Below, piece by piece: positions 18,481 through 26,407 of a stretch of 32,977 nt of DNA. The number at the start of each line of letters is the position of its first letter. The stretch's first letter is position 1. The DNA is from Treponema sp. (lineage in GTDB: Bacteria > Spirochaetota > Spirochaetia > Treponematales > Breznakiellaceae), in the NCBI GenBank assembly GCA_009777995.1, contig WRKT01000027.1, positions 1-32,977 of the forward strand, read 5' to 3'. The notes beneath the pieces were generated by a model. The model ran no database searches. It was not told where the DNA came from and worked only from the letters and a program-made list of their open reading frames with translations. The position numbers and the translations under genes were made by a program.

Positions 18481-19371
18481 ATGGATCGTAATGAGTTATT
18501 TGCTAAAATAACCACCTTCCCCCTATTTGCAAGGGGAATGGCCGAAGACCTTCTTTCGGGGGATTATAAGGCAATTTTCAGGGGACAGGGCATAGAATTC
18601 GATGAAGTCCGCCACTATGAAAGGGGGGACGATGTACGCTCAATTGACTGGAATGTAAGCGCAAGATTTGGAACCCCCTACGTTAAAATGTACCGTGAAG
18701 AGCGGGAGATGACTGTTTGCTTAATTCTTGATAACTCTCCTTCCATGCATACCCTTGGGGGCAATCTTTCAAAAACCCCGGGGACTGAGCTTAACAGGTA
18801 TGAGCAGGCAGTCCTTGCTGCATCTCTAATCGCCTTTTCTGCGGAACAGGCGGGACAGCGCCTTTCGGTTATTTTTTTTGATAATGAAATAAGTAAGATA
18901 ATTCCCCCAAGAAAGGGGCGCTCCCATACCATGGCCGTAATCAGTGCTGCACTCGAGGCCCTTCCCAGGAATAAGGGAAGCGGCCTTGGGAAGGCTCTTG
19001 CAGGTGCAGGAAGGCTCCTTAAGCGCCGCAGCCTTGTTGTAATAATATCTGACTTTCTTTGCATCAATTGGGAGCAGGAAATCGGGGACATGACAAGGCG
19101 GCACGATGTAATCAGCATTAAAATTTCAGGCCCCCTGGATAAGGATATGCCAAGGAGCGGGCTTTTGACCCTTGAAGACCCTGAAACAGGCCATAAATTG
19201 ATGGCTTCTGCCTCCTTTGCATCTTTCCGCAATGCTTGGACTTCCTGGCACCTTGAAAGAGCAAATCTCTGGGAGTCAATCTGTAAGCGGCACGGTGCGG
19301 CCTGCTTGGAGCTTTCAACTTCAGATGATGCAGTAATGGCCCTGATGCGTTTCTTTAGAGGGCATAGATGA
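18481..19371 (+). CDS. DUF58 domain protein
   Basis: 296 aa. DUF58 proteins are partners of MoxR ATPases and contain a VWA-like fold. The family signature is at residues 34-62: FRGQGIEFDEVRHYERGDD and VRSIDWNVSAR. A metal-site-like DNSPSM motif follows at 84-89 (D84, S86, S88), and VVIISDFL provides a later acidic position. No membrane helix is visible, so it is probably cytoplasmic. The ATG lies 22 nt after the moxR stop with only a weak GGAT site. The stop overlaps the next start (ATGATG). Confidence 0.93.
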   Translation: MDRNELFAKITTFPLFARGMAEDLLSGDYKAIFRGQGIEFDEVRHYERGDDVRSIDWNVSARFGTPYVKMYREEREMTVCLILDNSPSMHTLGGNLSKTPGTELNRYEQAVLAASLIAFSAEQAGQRLSVIFFDNEISKIIPPRKGRSHTMAVISAALEALPRNKGSGLGKALAGAGRLLKRRSLVVIISDFLCINWEQEIGDMTRRHDVISIKISGPLDKDMPRSGLLTLEDPETGHKLMASASFASFRNAWTSWHLERANLWESICKRHGAACLELSTSDDAVMALMRFFRGHR

Positions 19372-20279
19372 TGAAAAAAGGCCTTCTTCTTTATGGAATT
19401 TTGTTTCTGCTCATATCGATAAGCCCCGCGAAGGCCCAAACTCGCACAGATCTTCCCTTTACCCTGCCTCAGACCATTTTTGTAGGCGATCTTGCCCGCC
19501 TCGTGGTTCCCCTAAGCGACTTTTTCGCAGGAGAAGAGCCATTTATCATCGAAACCCCTGAAAGATTACCTCTAACCCCCGATTTGCTTATAAGAAGAAT
19601 AGAACTTGAGCGCCGCCCGGGTGTTTTAAGGCTCCTTATTGATTTTATCCCCTTTGCAACAGGCAATATTCCCTTTCCGGACATCGAATTTTTCTCGCAA
19701 TACGAAGAAGCCCCTGTAATTACGGGCCTTGAAGTATATGTATCTTCGATTCTGAGCCCAAATCAGATGACCCTCTCGGAGCCTGCTCCTCCACTTGCAG
19801 TGCCGGGAACAGGCTTTTTAGTCTATGGCACAATTTTTCTTATCATTCTTTTTTTGTTTCTTGGGATAGGGGGCAGTGTATGGGGTCGCCGCCATTTTTC
19901 AGAGATGCTGGAAATGCTTCGCCGAAAGTTTCTCATTTTTAAGATGAGAAGGTATATTAAAAATCTTAAAGAGGAAAGCGAAGAAGAGGAGAATCCTGCT
20001 CCCTACCTGAGCTCCCTTTCGGGGGAATTTAGGGAGTTTCTAAGCCTTTTTACCGGGATTAATTGCCGCTCCCTAAGTGCCGCTGAGTTTATGGAATTGC
20101 CCCTTGAAAATCAAAGCTTAGGCCCCGTTTTCCTTAGCGGTCTTTTTCAGACCTGGGATACCCTGCGTTTCAGCGGCAGAGCAATGGAGCCGGTGGATTT
20201 CAGCCTTGCAATGGCCGAAATTGAGGACTTCCTTATTGCCCTTGACAGGCCGGAAATCGAAAAGGGGGCAAGCGAATGA
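19368..20279 (+). CDS. Single-pass membrane protein of the Bat operon, function unknown
   Basis: 303 aa. Residues 1-24 are a signal peptide (SISPAKAQ at its end). Residues about 25-148 are an exported domain rich in Pro, Phe and Leu, about 150-170 a membrane helix, and 171-303 a cytoplasmic tail that is basic first (RRKFLIFKMRRYIKNLK) and then acidic (EESEEEENPAP), ending in a helical domain with EFREFLSLFTGI. The layout and place between DUF58 and BatA match the small membrane protein (often DUF4381) found there in other Bat operons, but I cannot confirm that family. It overlaps both neighbours by 4 nt. It might anchor DUF58/MoxR to the membrane VWA proteins. Confidence 0.75.
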   Translation: MMKKGLLLYGILFLLISISPAKAQTRTDLPFTLPQTIFVGDLARLVVPLSDFFAGEEPFIIETPERLPLTPDLLIRRIELERRPGVLRLLIDFIPFATGNIPFPDIEFFSQYEEAPVITGLEVYVSSILSPNQMTLSEPAPPLAVPGTGFLVYGTIFLIILFLFLGIGGSVWGRRHFSEMLEMLRRKFLIFKMRRYIKNLKEESEEEENPAPYLSSLSGEFREFLSLFTGINCRSLSAAEFMELPLENQSLGPVFLSGLFQTWDTLRFSGRAMEPVDFSLAMAEIEDFLIALDRPEIEKGASE

Positions 20280-21277
20280 GTCTTGGCTTTGACAGACCCC
20301 TTTTCCTGCTCGCCGGCTTCATTCTTATCCCCCTCTTCATTCTTGTAATAAGGTATTTTAAGCCCCTCTTTGCCCTTACCATTCCCCTCGGCCCCCCCGG
20401 TGGAATCGCTTTTAAATCCCCCGTAAACTTAAGATACCTAATGAGGATACTCACCGCATTAGAGCTTCTTGGTGCATTTCTGCTCTTCGTTGTCGTTTCG
20501 GGGCCCCACCTTGTATATACCGACATAGTCTGGCTGAATAGGGGTGCAGACATTCTTTTCGTCCTTGATGTGAGTCCGAGCATGGCCGCTCTTGACATGA
20601 ACGGCAGGAGCCGTTTTGACACGGCAAGAAGCCTATTGCTTGACTTTGCAGATTCCCGCGGGCAAGATGCCATCGGAGTAATTGCCGTGGGGCAGGATGC
20701 CGCCCTTATACTTCCTGTGACCACGGACAGGGAGAGCCTCCGCTCAAGAATGTCCTCCCTAATGATCGGTGAATTGGGCGACGGGACTGCCCTTGGAACC
20801 GGCCTCGGCCTTGCTGCCCTTCACATGAACAGGTCTCAGGCCCCAAGACGGGCTGTGGTCATGATCACCGATGGGGAAAATAATGCAGGCTCTATACACC
20901 CCGAGGCGGCAGCAGCAGCGTTGGGCGAAATGGGTGTTACTCTTTGGGTAATCGGCGTTGGATCAGGCGGAGAAGTTCCCTTTAGTTATACAGACCCCTT
21001 AACCCAAATTCATCGCACGGGATTTTTCGATTCCCGTTATGACCCCGCGGCCCTTAGTGTCATTGCAGAGAGAGCAGGGGGTCATTGGATTCATGCTCCC
21101 GGGCCTGAAGGTTTTATCGATGCCTTTGCAAGGATTAATCAGGGAGAAGTGGTTGTAAGGCGCTCCGGCAGCATAAGGAGGGAAGAGCCCCTGTATATTC
21201 CCTTTATCCTAACCTCAATAGCACTTATTTGGGGGGTGCGCTTTGTAAAGCGTCATATTTTAGGGGCCCTTTTATGA
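20276..21277 (+). CDS. batA: BatA-type VWA membrane protein
   Basis: 333 aa. Two N-terminal membrane helices (about 8-25 and 60-78), a periplasm-facing or cytoplasmic VWA domain, and a C-terminal helix (about 310-325) give the Bat layout. The metal-ion-dependent adhesion site is complete: D98-x-S100-x-S102 (DVSPS), T171 in GDGTALGTG and D199 in ITDGENN. Bat proteins were named for aerotolerance in Bacteroides; in spirochaetes their role is debated. The ATG overlaps the previous stop (ATGA), and its own stop overlaps the ATG of the next gene in the same way. Confidence 0.92.
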   Translation: MSLGFDRPLFLLAGFILIPLFILVIRYFKPLFALTIPLGPPGGIAFKSPVNLRYLMRILTALELLGAFLLFVVVSGPHLVYTDIVWLNRGADILFVLDVSPSMAALDMNGRSRFDTARSLLLDFADSRGQDAIGVIAVGQDAALILPVTTDRESLRSRMSSLMIGELGDGTALGTGLGLAALHMNRSQAPRRAVVMITDGENNAGSIHPEAAAAALGEMGVTLWVIGVGSGGEVPFSYTDPLTQIHRTGFFDSRYDPAALSVIAERAGGHWIHAPGPEGFIDAFARINQGEVVVRRSGSIRREEPLYIPFILTSIALIWGVRFVKRHILGALL

Positions 21278-22926
21278 GTTTTGACAACCCCGCCTTCCTT
21301 TACCTCTTCTTTTTATTTATTGCCTTTATTCCCCTTACCATACTCCGCTATAGGAAGAGCAGGGAAGGAGCAGCTCTATTTGCCGCAACCGCGCCTTCCA
21401 ACGAGAGGAAATCCCTTTTAAGGGAGTTGAGGCTTCGCATGCTTCTTTCCGATATATTTTTCATATTTTTTGTCGGCTTCCTCCTCTTCGCATTGTCGGG
21501 GCCCCGCTGGGGGGTAAGGCTTGTTGCCGATTATCGCAGAGGTGTTGATGTGGTTTTAGCATTTGACCTTTCGCGAAGCATGAATGTACTTGATGCCCAT
21601 AGGGGAGGAAGTGACTATATTTCCCGCCTTGATCTTGGAGCGGAGATTGCAAGTGACCTTGTTTCCTCTCTTGGAGAAGTGCGGGTCGGCGCTGCAATAA
21701 GCAAGGGAAGGGGTGTTCTTGCTCTTCCCCTGACTTACGATACCGAAACAATCAACGCCTTTCTTATCAGCCTTAATACCGACATCATTTCGGGAAGCGG
21801 GACCAATTTGGAGGCTCTAGTTGATACTGCAGCCTCTGCATTTGATGATACAATTCCGAGCCGCCGCAGGATCATAGTTTTTTCCGACGGGGAAGGGCTT
21901 ACAGGTTCCTTCAGGAGTGCGGTTGACAGGGCAAGGAGGGCAGGAATCTCAGTTAGTGCGATAGGCCTCGGCTCTGAGCAGGGCGGCCTCGTGCCGGTTC
22001 AAAGCGGGCCGAATGCCCCCGAGGGATTCTTGCTTGGTTCTGACGGGAGGCCCGTTGTCAGCTCAAGGGAAGCCGACACCCTGCGAAACGGTGTTGAGAG
22101 GAGCGGGGGAATTTATATCGATGGAAGCAGGACAGATACTTTTAGGGTATTATCAGCATATATTAATTCCCTTGCAACGGAATCAAGTCTTGCAGGACAT
22201 AGAAGGGAGCCGAATCCCCGCTGGAGGATCTTCGTGCTTGCGGCAATTGTCTGCCTTGCCTTAAGCAGGTTGATGGGTTTCAGTCATAAGGATATGAGTG
22301 TGAAAAATCTAAAGAAGGGCGGTGCAGTTCTTGCAAGCATTTTATGCATGCTGGTTTTCAATTCCTGCTCGGGCGTAAGCAGCAGACTCCTCGTAATGGA
22401 AGGGAACTTTTTTAAGAATAGGGGCTATTATACTGAGGCAATATCATCATATTTAAGGGCCCTAAGCTACGAGGATGCCGCACCCTATGCAGAGTACGGA
22501 CTTGGCATTGCCTTCTTTGCCCTTGAAGAGGATATTGCGGCCCTTGAAAGGTATAGGAATGTTGAAAGAAGTATAATGCATGATAGGGTTAATCATCCTG
22601 AATTATTATTTCGAAGTATTTACAATATTGGAATAATTTTATTTCAGCAGGGGGAGTATTCTGATGCTGCAAATGCCTTCAGAGAGGCATTAATTATTGA
22701 CGGAAGCCGAATAGAGGCTAAGCGCAATTTGGAGCTTAGCCTCCTAACAATGACTGCGATGACTACCCCGCAGACCACTGATCTGCAGGAGGGTGCAGAA
22801 GCGGGCATGGTAAGTCGCAGCAGGGGCAGCGGGGCTATTATGGAGTATCTTAGGGAGCAGGAAAGAGAGCAATGGAGGAGCAGGGAATGGAGCGAAGAAG
22901 GCGAGCCCTCCGCTTTGGATTATTAA
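21274..22926 (+). CDS. batB: BatB-BatC fusion: VWA domain, lipoprotein-like signal, TPR domain
   Basis: 550 aa. Residues 1-330 are BatB: helices at about 7-22 and 60-78, a VWA domain with a complete metal site (D98-L-S100-R-S102, T177, D205 in FSDGEG), and a helix at about 313-331. Residues from about 341 resemble a second complete protein. A GTG codon at 22300 starts MKNLKKGGAVLASILCMLVF-NSC, a lipoprotein signal with Cys365, and is followed by TPR-like helices (FKNRGYYTEAISSYLRALSY, then YSDAANAFREALIIDGSRIE). AAGGA lies 7 nt before this GTG, so a separate 208-residue BatC lipoprotein may be made as well. Start at 21274 (ATGA overlap with batA); a more upstream ATG at 21229 lies inside batA. 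Confidence 0.88.
   Translation: MSFDNPAFLYLFFLFIAFIPLTILRYRKSREGAALFAATAPSNERKSLLRELRLRMLLSDIFFIFFVGFLLFALSGPRWGVRLVADYRRGVDVVLAFDLSRSMNVLDAHRGGSDYISRLDLGAEIASDLVSSLGEVRVGAAISKGRGVLALPLTYDTETINAFLISLNTDIISGSGTNLEALVDTAASAFDDTIPSRRRIIVFSDGEGLTGSFRSAVDRARRAGISVSAIGLGSEQGGLVPVQSGPNAPEGFLLGSDGRPVVSSREADTLRNGVERSGGIYIDGSRTDTFRVLSAYINSLATESSLAGHRREPNPRWRIFVLAAIVCLALSRLMGFSHKDMSVKNLKKGGAVLASILCMLVFNSCSGVSSRLLVMEGNFFKNRGYYTEAISSYLRALSYEDAAPYAEYGLGIAFFALEEDIAALERYRNVERSIMHDRVNHPELLFRSIYNIGIILFQQGEYSDAANAFREALIIDGSRIEAKRNLELSLLTMTAMTTPQTTDLQEGAEAGMVSRSRGSGAIMEYLREQEREQWRSREWSEEGEPSALDY
22300..22926 (+). CDS. Possible internal-start BatC lipoprotein (in frame within the BatB-BatC gene)
   Basis: A nested reading of the same frame. 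GTG at 22300 has AAGGA at 22288-22292, a spacing of 7 nt. The product would be 208 aa with a normal lipoprotein signal and Cys23 as lipid site, then TPR units and a C-terminus rich in Arg, Glu and Ser. It is listed separately because it may be a real second product. Nothing in the sequence proves that this start is used. Confidence 0.4.
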   Translation: MKNLKKGGAVLASILCMLVFNSCSGVSSRLLVMEGNFFKNRGYYTEAISSYLRALSYEDAAPYAEYGLGIAFFALEEDIAALERYRNVERSIMHDRVNHPELLFRSIYNIGIILFQQGEYSDAANAFREALIIDGSRIEAKRNLELSLLTMTAMTTPQTTDLQEGAEAGMVSRSRGSGAIMEYLREQEREQWRSREWSEEGEPSALDY

Positions 22927-23990
22927 TTTTATTGATATTTCTCTCCGGGTCTTTTATGCTCAACGCCCAAATAGGGGAGCCCCGTTTCCACTGGGTAGGA
23001 AGTCCAACTCCAATCCACATGGGAGAAAGAGGGGAGTTGATCTTTGAAATTACCGGTCTTGCATCCGGGGCTCCCCCTCCTATTGGAATTTTCAGCGGAA
23101 GGGCACCCTCAAATGCAATACTCAACGAAGGCCCTCCGGCTGAGGAGAATGGAGTATACCGTTATACCCTTACCCTTATTCCCCTTGAAGAGAGAAATAT
23201 AGTACTTGCACCTTTTACCTTTGCCGATGGGCCTTTCTCGATAGCTGTTTTAGGACTAAATGTACAGATTAGGCCCCCAATAGAAATAGAGCAGGATAGC
23301 TTTGACGACGCTTTGGTTTCCGAAGATTTTTTATCTTCCGGGTACTTGGCCTTCCCTGCTTACGATGAGGATGTCCCCACGATTTTGCGGGGAGAGTACG
23401 AAAGAATAATTGCCGCAGTCAACTCTCTTTGGGAAGAAAGACTCTTCGCAGAAGCCCTCGCAGAGCTGCGGCGGAATGAGCGGGACAGCTTAGCAGGTCC
23501 CCACCTTGTATCCTTACGCAGAGAAGTTGAGCAGACATTGGGTCTCGGATTCACCGAAAATGAAAAATGGCGGCCCTTTGGGATTCCCCTTATTACTTAT
23601 GTTTTCCTTTTGATTGCAGCTCTGTCGACAGGAGCATTCTTCTTTGTTTTCGGCCCGAGGCAAGCTGCACGAAGGAAGGTTATCAGCTTGGGAAACAGGA
23701 AGGGCTATTTAGCAATAGTTATTTCTGTATTGTTAGTTGGGCTGACATTCATTCTTCTTGAAGAAGGCCTTGGGAATCTCCCTGTCGGACGCTTTCGTTC
23801 ACCGGGAAAACCTGCAGTGTTAAGGAGAACAGAGGGTTATAGGGTGCCTGATTTCAGGGGAGTTGTGAATAATCGCTTTGACGAAGGCCAGCCTGTGATT
23901 GTAATTGATCATCGTTATGATTGGTTTTATGCAGAAGCGCCTGATGGCAGATCGGGTTGGGTTCCGAGCGAGGCGGTTATAACCTATTAG
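22887..23990 (+). CDS. BatD-like membrane protein with C-terminal SH3 domain
   Basis: 367 aa. The signal peptide is [20 protein letters not shown], then FMLNAQ. The exported N-terminal part (about 30-180) has the Ig-like strands expected of BatD ([20 protein letters not shown]). Then come a helical linker ([20 protein letters not shown]), membrane helices at about 232-255 and 273-293, and a bacterial SH3 domain (311-367: [40 protein letters not shown]). The SH3 domain should lie outside the membrane and might bind peptidoglycan; that is inferred from the family. Start choice: ATG at 22887 has GGAGG 8 nt upstream and is preferred over ATG at 22872. It overlaps the fusion gene by 40 nt, and its stop overlaps the infA stop by 4 bp. 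Confidence 0.82.
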   Translation: MERRRRALRFGLLILLIFLSGSFMLNAQIGEPRFHWVGSPTPIHMGERGELIFEITGLASGAPPPIGIFSGRAPSNAILNEGPPAEENGVYRYTLTLIPLEERNIVLAPFTFADGPFSIAVLGLNVQIRPPIEIEQDSFDDALVSEDFLSSGYLAFPAYDEDVPTILRGEYERIIAAVNSLWEERLFAEALAELRRNERDSLAGPHLVSLRREVEQTLGLGFTENEKWRPFGIPLITYVFLLIAALSTGAFFFVFGPRQAARRKVISLGNRKGYLAIVISVLLVGLTFILLEEGLGNLPVGRFRSPGKPAVLRRTEGYRVPDFRGVVNNRFDEGQPVIVIDHRYDWFYAEAPDGRSGWVPSEAVITY

Positions 23991-24211
23991 CGTTCTCTGT
24001 AAATGATTCGGCCTCTTGAAAGGTCATAGGGGGAAAGGGCTATGCGTACCCTGTCTCCGGGGACTATGCGAATATAGTGCTTGCGCATCTTCCCTGAGAG
24101 GTGGGCCAGAATGAGGTGTCCTTTTTGATTGTCTAGCTCAACCCTGAACATGGTATTTGGTAGAGCTTCACGAACAATGCCTTCAACTTCAATAGCTTCT
24201 TCTTTGGCCAC
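23987..24211 (-). CDS. infA: Translation initiation factor IF-1
   Basis: 74 aa. IF-1 is a small OB-fold protein that binds the ribosomal A site during initiation. The sequence shows the family core: [20 protein letters not shown], then [40 protein letters not shown] and [11 protein letters not shown]. The start is GTG at 24211 with AGGAG about 6 nt upstream, giving the expected M-AKEEAIE N-terminus; an ATG at 24241 would add ten unlikely residues. Here it stands alone, away from the ribosomal protein operon. It is convergent with the Bat operon and divergent from dksA. Confidence 0.96.
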   Translation of the reverse strand: MAKEEAIEVEGIVREALPNTMFRVELDNQKGHLILAHLSGKMRKHYIRIVPGDRVRIALSPYDLSRGRIIYRER

Positions 24212-24230
24212 ATAAACTCCTATTGTAATT

Positions 24231-24259
24231 ATTATATACAATTTATTTAAAGTTGTGGA
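24231..24259 (-). promoter_or_regulatory. Promoter of infA
   Basis: A perfect TATAAT on the minus strand (24236-24231) has TCCACA (24259-24254) 17 nt upstream, a 4-of-6 match to the -35 consensus. It predicts a leader of about 13 nt carrying AGGAG. Its -35 touches the outer arm of the palindrome cluster. Confidence 0.5.
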
Positions 24260-24343
24260 ACCCCCCTTGACCCGAAGGGCCGGCGGTGAAACCGGCGGCC
24301 CGAAGAGCCAAGGGGTTAAAATGCGCAGCTTTTTAACCCCTTG
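24259..24343. repeat. Cluster of overlapping inverted and direct repeats between infA and dksA
   Basis: Three parts share arms. (a) A perfect 13-bp inverted repeat, CAAGGGGTTAAAA (24309-24321) with TTTTAACCCCTTG (24331-24343), loop 9 nt. (b) A GC-rich hairpin, GGGCCGGCGG (24277-24286) with CCGGCGGCCC (24292-24301), one mismatch, loop TGAAA. (c) An outer arm AACCCCCCTTG (24259-24269) that can pair with CAAGGGGTT (24309-24317), enclosing hairpin b. Pairings a and c exclude each other. The 10-mer CCCCTTGACC occurs twice (24263-24272 and 24337-24346). No U-run follows either hairpin, so these are not ordinary intrinsic terminators. The rest of the 24212-24402 gap holds only the two promoters. Confidence 0.75.
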
Positions 24344-24368
24344 ACCAAACTTATTGTATTAAGATACT
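24341..24368 (+). promoter_or_regulatory. Promoter of dksA
   Basis: TTGACC (24341-24346) and GATACT (24363-24368) are separated by 16 nt. The -35 overlaps the right arm of the 13-bp inverted repeat, so a protein bound there would block the promoter. The ATG lies 34 nt after the -10 box. Confidence 0.5.
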
Positions 24369-24402
24369 GTACGCAGATATTACTCGATACCGGGGGGAAA
24401 GC

Positions 24403-24780
24403 ATGGCAAAGTCAGCGTCAGCTAAGGAAATCTCTTTTATTGAAAAAATGGAAAAATCCCTTTCGGAGCTGAAAAGGGAAATTATCAACAATTTGATCGC
24501 ATCAAGCGAGGATTTCAAGAGCATAGTGGATGCATTGGATCCCAAGGATCTTGCTGATGTTGCTTCAGACGACATGGATCGCAAAATGATTGAAGCAATT
24601 GGTGCCCAAGATTTAAGACGCATGAAGATGATCGATGCGGCACTTGCCCGTATTAAGCAAGGGAAATACGGTGTATGTATAAAGTGCACTACGAAAATAC
24701 CCAAGGAACGCCTTGAAGCAATTCCCTATGCCATCATGTGCATTGACTGTAAATCGGCAGAGGAAAAACGTAATAGGTAG
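24403..24780 (+). CDS. dksA: DksA/TraR-family RNA polymerase-binding factor
   Basis: 125 aa. DksA enters the secondary channel of RNA polymerase and, with ppGpp, tunes rRNA and amino-acid promoters. The coiled coil runs through about residues 10-80, and its tip carries the DxxDxA motif as D49-L-A-D52-V-A54; the spacing from the tip to the zinc finger equals that of E. coli DksA. The four-Cys zinc site is C92, C95, C113 and C116 (CIKCTTKIPKERLEAIPYAI, then MCIDC). The protein is shorter than E. coli DksA at the N-terminus. GGGGGGAAAGC precedes the ATG. The stop is 3 nt from the convergent PHP gene stop. Confidence 0.92.
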   Translation: MAKSASAKEISFIEKMEKSLSELKREIINNLIASSEDFKSIVDALDPKDLADVASDDMDRKMIEAIGAQDLRRMKMIDAALARIKQGKYGVCIKCTTKIPKERLEAIPYAIMCIDCKSAEEKRNR

Positions 24781-24783
24781 GGC

Positions 24784-25680
24784 CTATAGCCTAACGCTCT
24801 TCCACACTGCTTCTCCGTTCAGTCTTCCGTTAAAGACAATGGTCTCTGTATAACCTGCATCAAGCATGGCCCTGCATGCCTCATCGTAGAAATTACCAAG
24901 GTCTTCTGCCCTATGTGCATCGGAGTTTATCACGGCTTTGACACCCTGCTCCAGGATTAGCTTTAGGAAAGGCAAGGAAGGGTAGGGCTCCCTTGTTCTG
25001 CCTCTGGTCATGCCCCCCGTATTAACTTCAATTACAGGGCTCCCCTTGGCAGAACCAATGAGTTCTGCAATTCTCTTTATCCTTTTGCAATAATAATCAT
25101 TCTGCTCAGAGAAAATGCGGTCATCCTGCCCGTCTTCTGTTAAATTGTTTTTCTTTATAAGATCGGGATGGGCAAGTACATCAAAACCCCCCAAAGAAAT
25201 CATCTCTTCCATTGCATCAAGATATGCTTCCACCATGCCCATTGCATCTCCGTTAAAGCATTCTTTTATGTTTTGCTCAACAATTTCCGGTTTATGGTCA
25301 ACCGTAAATAGATCGCCGCGTGGAGGAATCACAAAATGAACAGCACCTATTATGAAATCAAGGCCCATGGACCTATACTCACTGTCTGCAGGGCCGATAA
25401 GTCCCCGAATATAGTCAAGCTCAAGCCCGGAATAAATTTCTAACCTTCCTTCCCAGCGTTTTTTTGCGTCTCTTATTGCGTCCAAGTATTCCTCGAACCT
25501 ATTGTCAGGAAGGTTCCACTCGCTTTTAATACCCGTCTTCAAGGTGATCGGGGCATGGGCGCTGAATCCGAGGGACTTAAATCCCTTGCGATATGCTGAA
25601 AGGCAGCAGCTCTCTATATCATCATTTCCGTCACAAAAATTGGTATGGGTGTGAATGCAGGATAGTTCATTATTTTGCAT
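24784..25680 (-). CDS. PHP-family histidinol-phosphatase-like phosphoesterase
   Basis: 298 aa. The PHP fold binds two or three metal ions. Ligand motifs are CIHTHTNFCDG (H10, H12, D17), GLELDY, IGAVHFV, VLAHPD and INSDAHR. The size and motifs match HisK-type histidinol-phosphatase (histidine pathway), but no other his gene is nearby, so another phosphate ester is possible. Start choice: ATG at 25680 has GGAAG 9 nt upstream and overlaps the REC-HPt gene by 11 nt; an ATG at 25713 would add eleven basic residues. It is the last gene of the three-gene signalling operon. Confidence 0.85.
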   Translation of the reverse strand: MQNNELSCIHTHTNFCDGNDDIESCCLSAYRKGFKSLGFSAHAPITLKTGIKSEWNLPDNRFEEYLDAIRDAKKRWEGRLEIYSGLELDYIRGLIGPADSEYRSMGLDFIIGAVHFVIPPRGDLFTVDHKPEIVEQNIKECFNGDAMGMVEAYLDAMEEMISLGGFDVLAHPDLIKKNNLTEDGQDDRIFSEQNDYYCKRIKRIAELIGSAKGSPVIEVNTGGMTRGRTREPYPSLPFLKLILEQGVKAVINSDAHRAEDLGNFYDEACRAMLDAGYTETIVFNGRLNGEAVWKSVRL

Positions 25681-26407
25681 ATAGGTAATCTTCCGCTTCC
25701 TTTTTAAAGACATCGAAGGCCTCTCTTACGCTTGAAAGCGGCGCTTCTATTTCAGTCCCGTTTTGATAGGCAAGCTCCAATGCAGCAGCAGCCTCCCCCA
25801 GTTTCCTTCCTCCCATGGTAAAGGCGGCACCTTTCAGCATATGGGCTATCTGCCCGGCTTCTTCCCCTGCCTTCTCTTTCCCTTCTAAACTCTCTATTTG
25901 AGCCTTACTTCGCTCTATAAAACGAATAAGCAGCTTATTTGCCATCTCTGTATTGTTTAAAAAGGTATCCAGCATATAAACGCTGTCAAAGGCCTTATTT
26001 CCTCCCGGGCTTTCGCCCGGTTTTACCGGAGAGGGTGCCTTCCGTTCTGTTATATGCCACTTGGATAACATGGCATCTATGTCGCGAAGTTTAACAGGTT
26101 TATAGAGCAGATCATCAATGCCTGCCTCCTTACAGCGATCCCGGTCAAGGTCTTCTGCGTCTGCACCGCCTCCTGTAACTGCGATTATCGGGCTCTTAAA
26201 GCCCTTTTTTCGCAGTTCCCCTGCAACTTCATAGCCGGTCATTCCGGGCATATTTATATCCATGAAGATAAGCTCTATCGGATTCTCCAAAGCTAGCTTA
26301 AGCGCCTCTTCCCCGGTCTCTGCCGTTATTAGAGTGATCTTTAGTTTTTCAAAGATGAGTTTATAAAGATCCCTTAAAACTACCTGATCTTCAGCAACGA
26401 GAATCAT
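25670..26407 (-). CDS. Response regulator receiver with C-terminal HPt domain
   Basis: 245 aa. The receiver domain (1-118) has the acidic pair E6-D7, the phosphorylation site D50 (FMDINMPG), T78 (AVTG) and K103 (LYKPV). After a proline-rich linker (KAPSPVKPGESPGG), an HPt domain (about 140-245) carries His189 in QIAHMLKGAAFTMGGRKLGE. REC-HPt proteins pass phosphate in a multistep phosphorelay. No histidine kinase is encoded here, so the donor must lie elsewhere. The ATG directly abuts the stop of the upstream gene with no gap, which implies coupled translation. Confidence 0.92.
   Translation of the reverse strand: MILVAEDQVVLRDLYKLIFEKLKITLITAETGEEALKLALENPIELIFMDINMPGMTGYEVAGELRKKGFKSPIIAVTGGGADAEDLDRDRCKEAGIDDLLYKPVKLRDIDAMLSKWHITERKAPSPVKPGESPGGNKAFDSVYMLDTFLNNTEMANKLLIRFIERSKAQIESLEGKEKAGEEAGQIAHMLKGAAFTMGGRKLGEAAAALELAYQNGTEIEAPLSSVREAFDVFKKEAEDYLYAK

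Noticed and set aside
18678..19439. Long minus-strand open frame (253 codons) opposite the DUF58 gene
   Set aside because: It is antisense to a clear DUF58 gene, is rich in Arg, Ser and Cys, and has no family motif; a shadow frame.
20233..20724. Minus-strand frame of 163 codons at the start of batA
   Set aside because: It overlaps a BatA gene with a complete metal site; no ribosome site or domain.
24309..24343. 13-bp perfect hairpin as a rho-independent terminator
   Set aside because: No U-run follows in either direction, and it lies in a divergent gap upstream of both genes, where no transcript needs to end.
24784..25680. Membership of a histidine biosynthesis operon
   Set aside because: The PHP enzyme sits after two signalling genes, and no other his gene is present.
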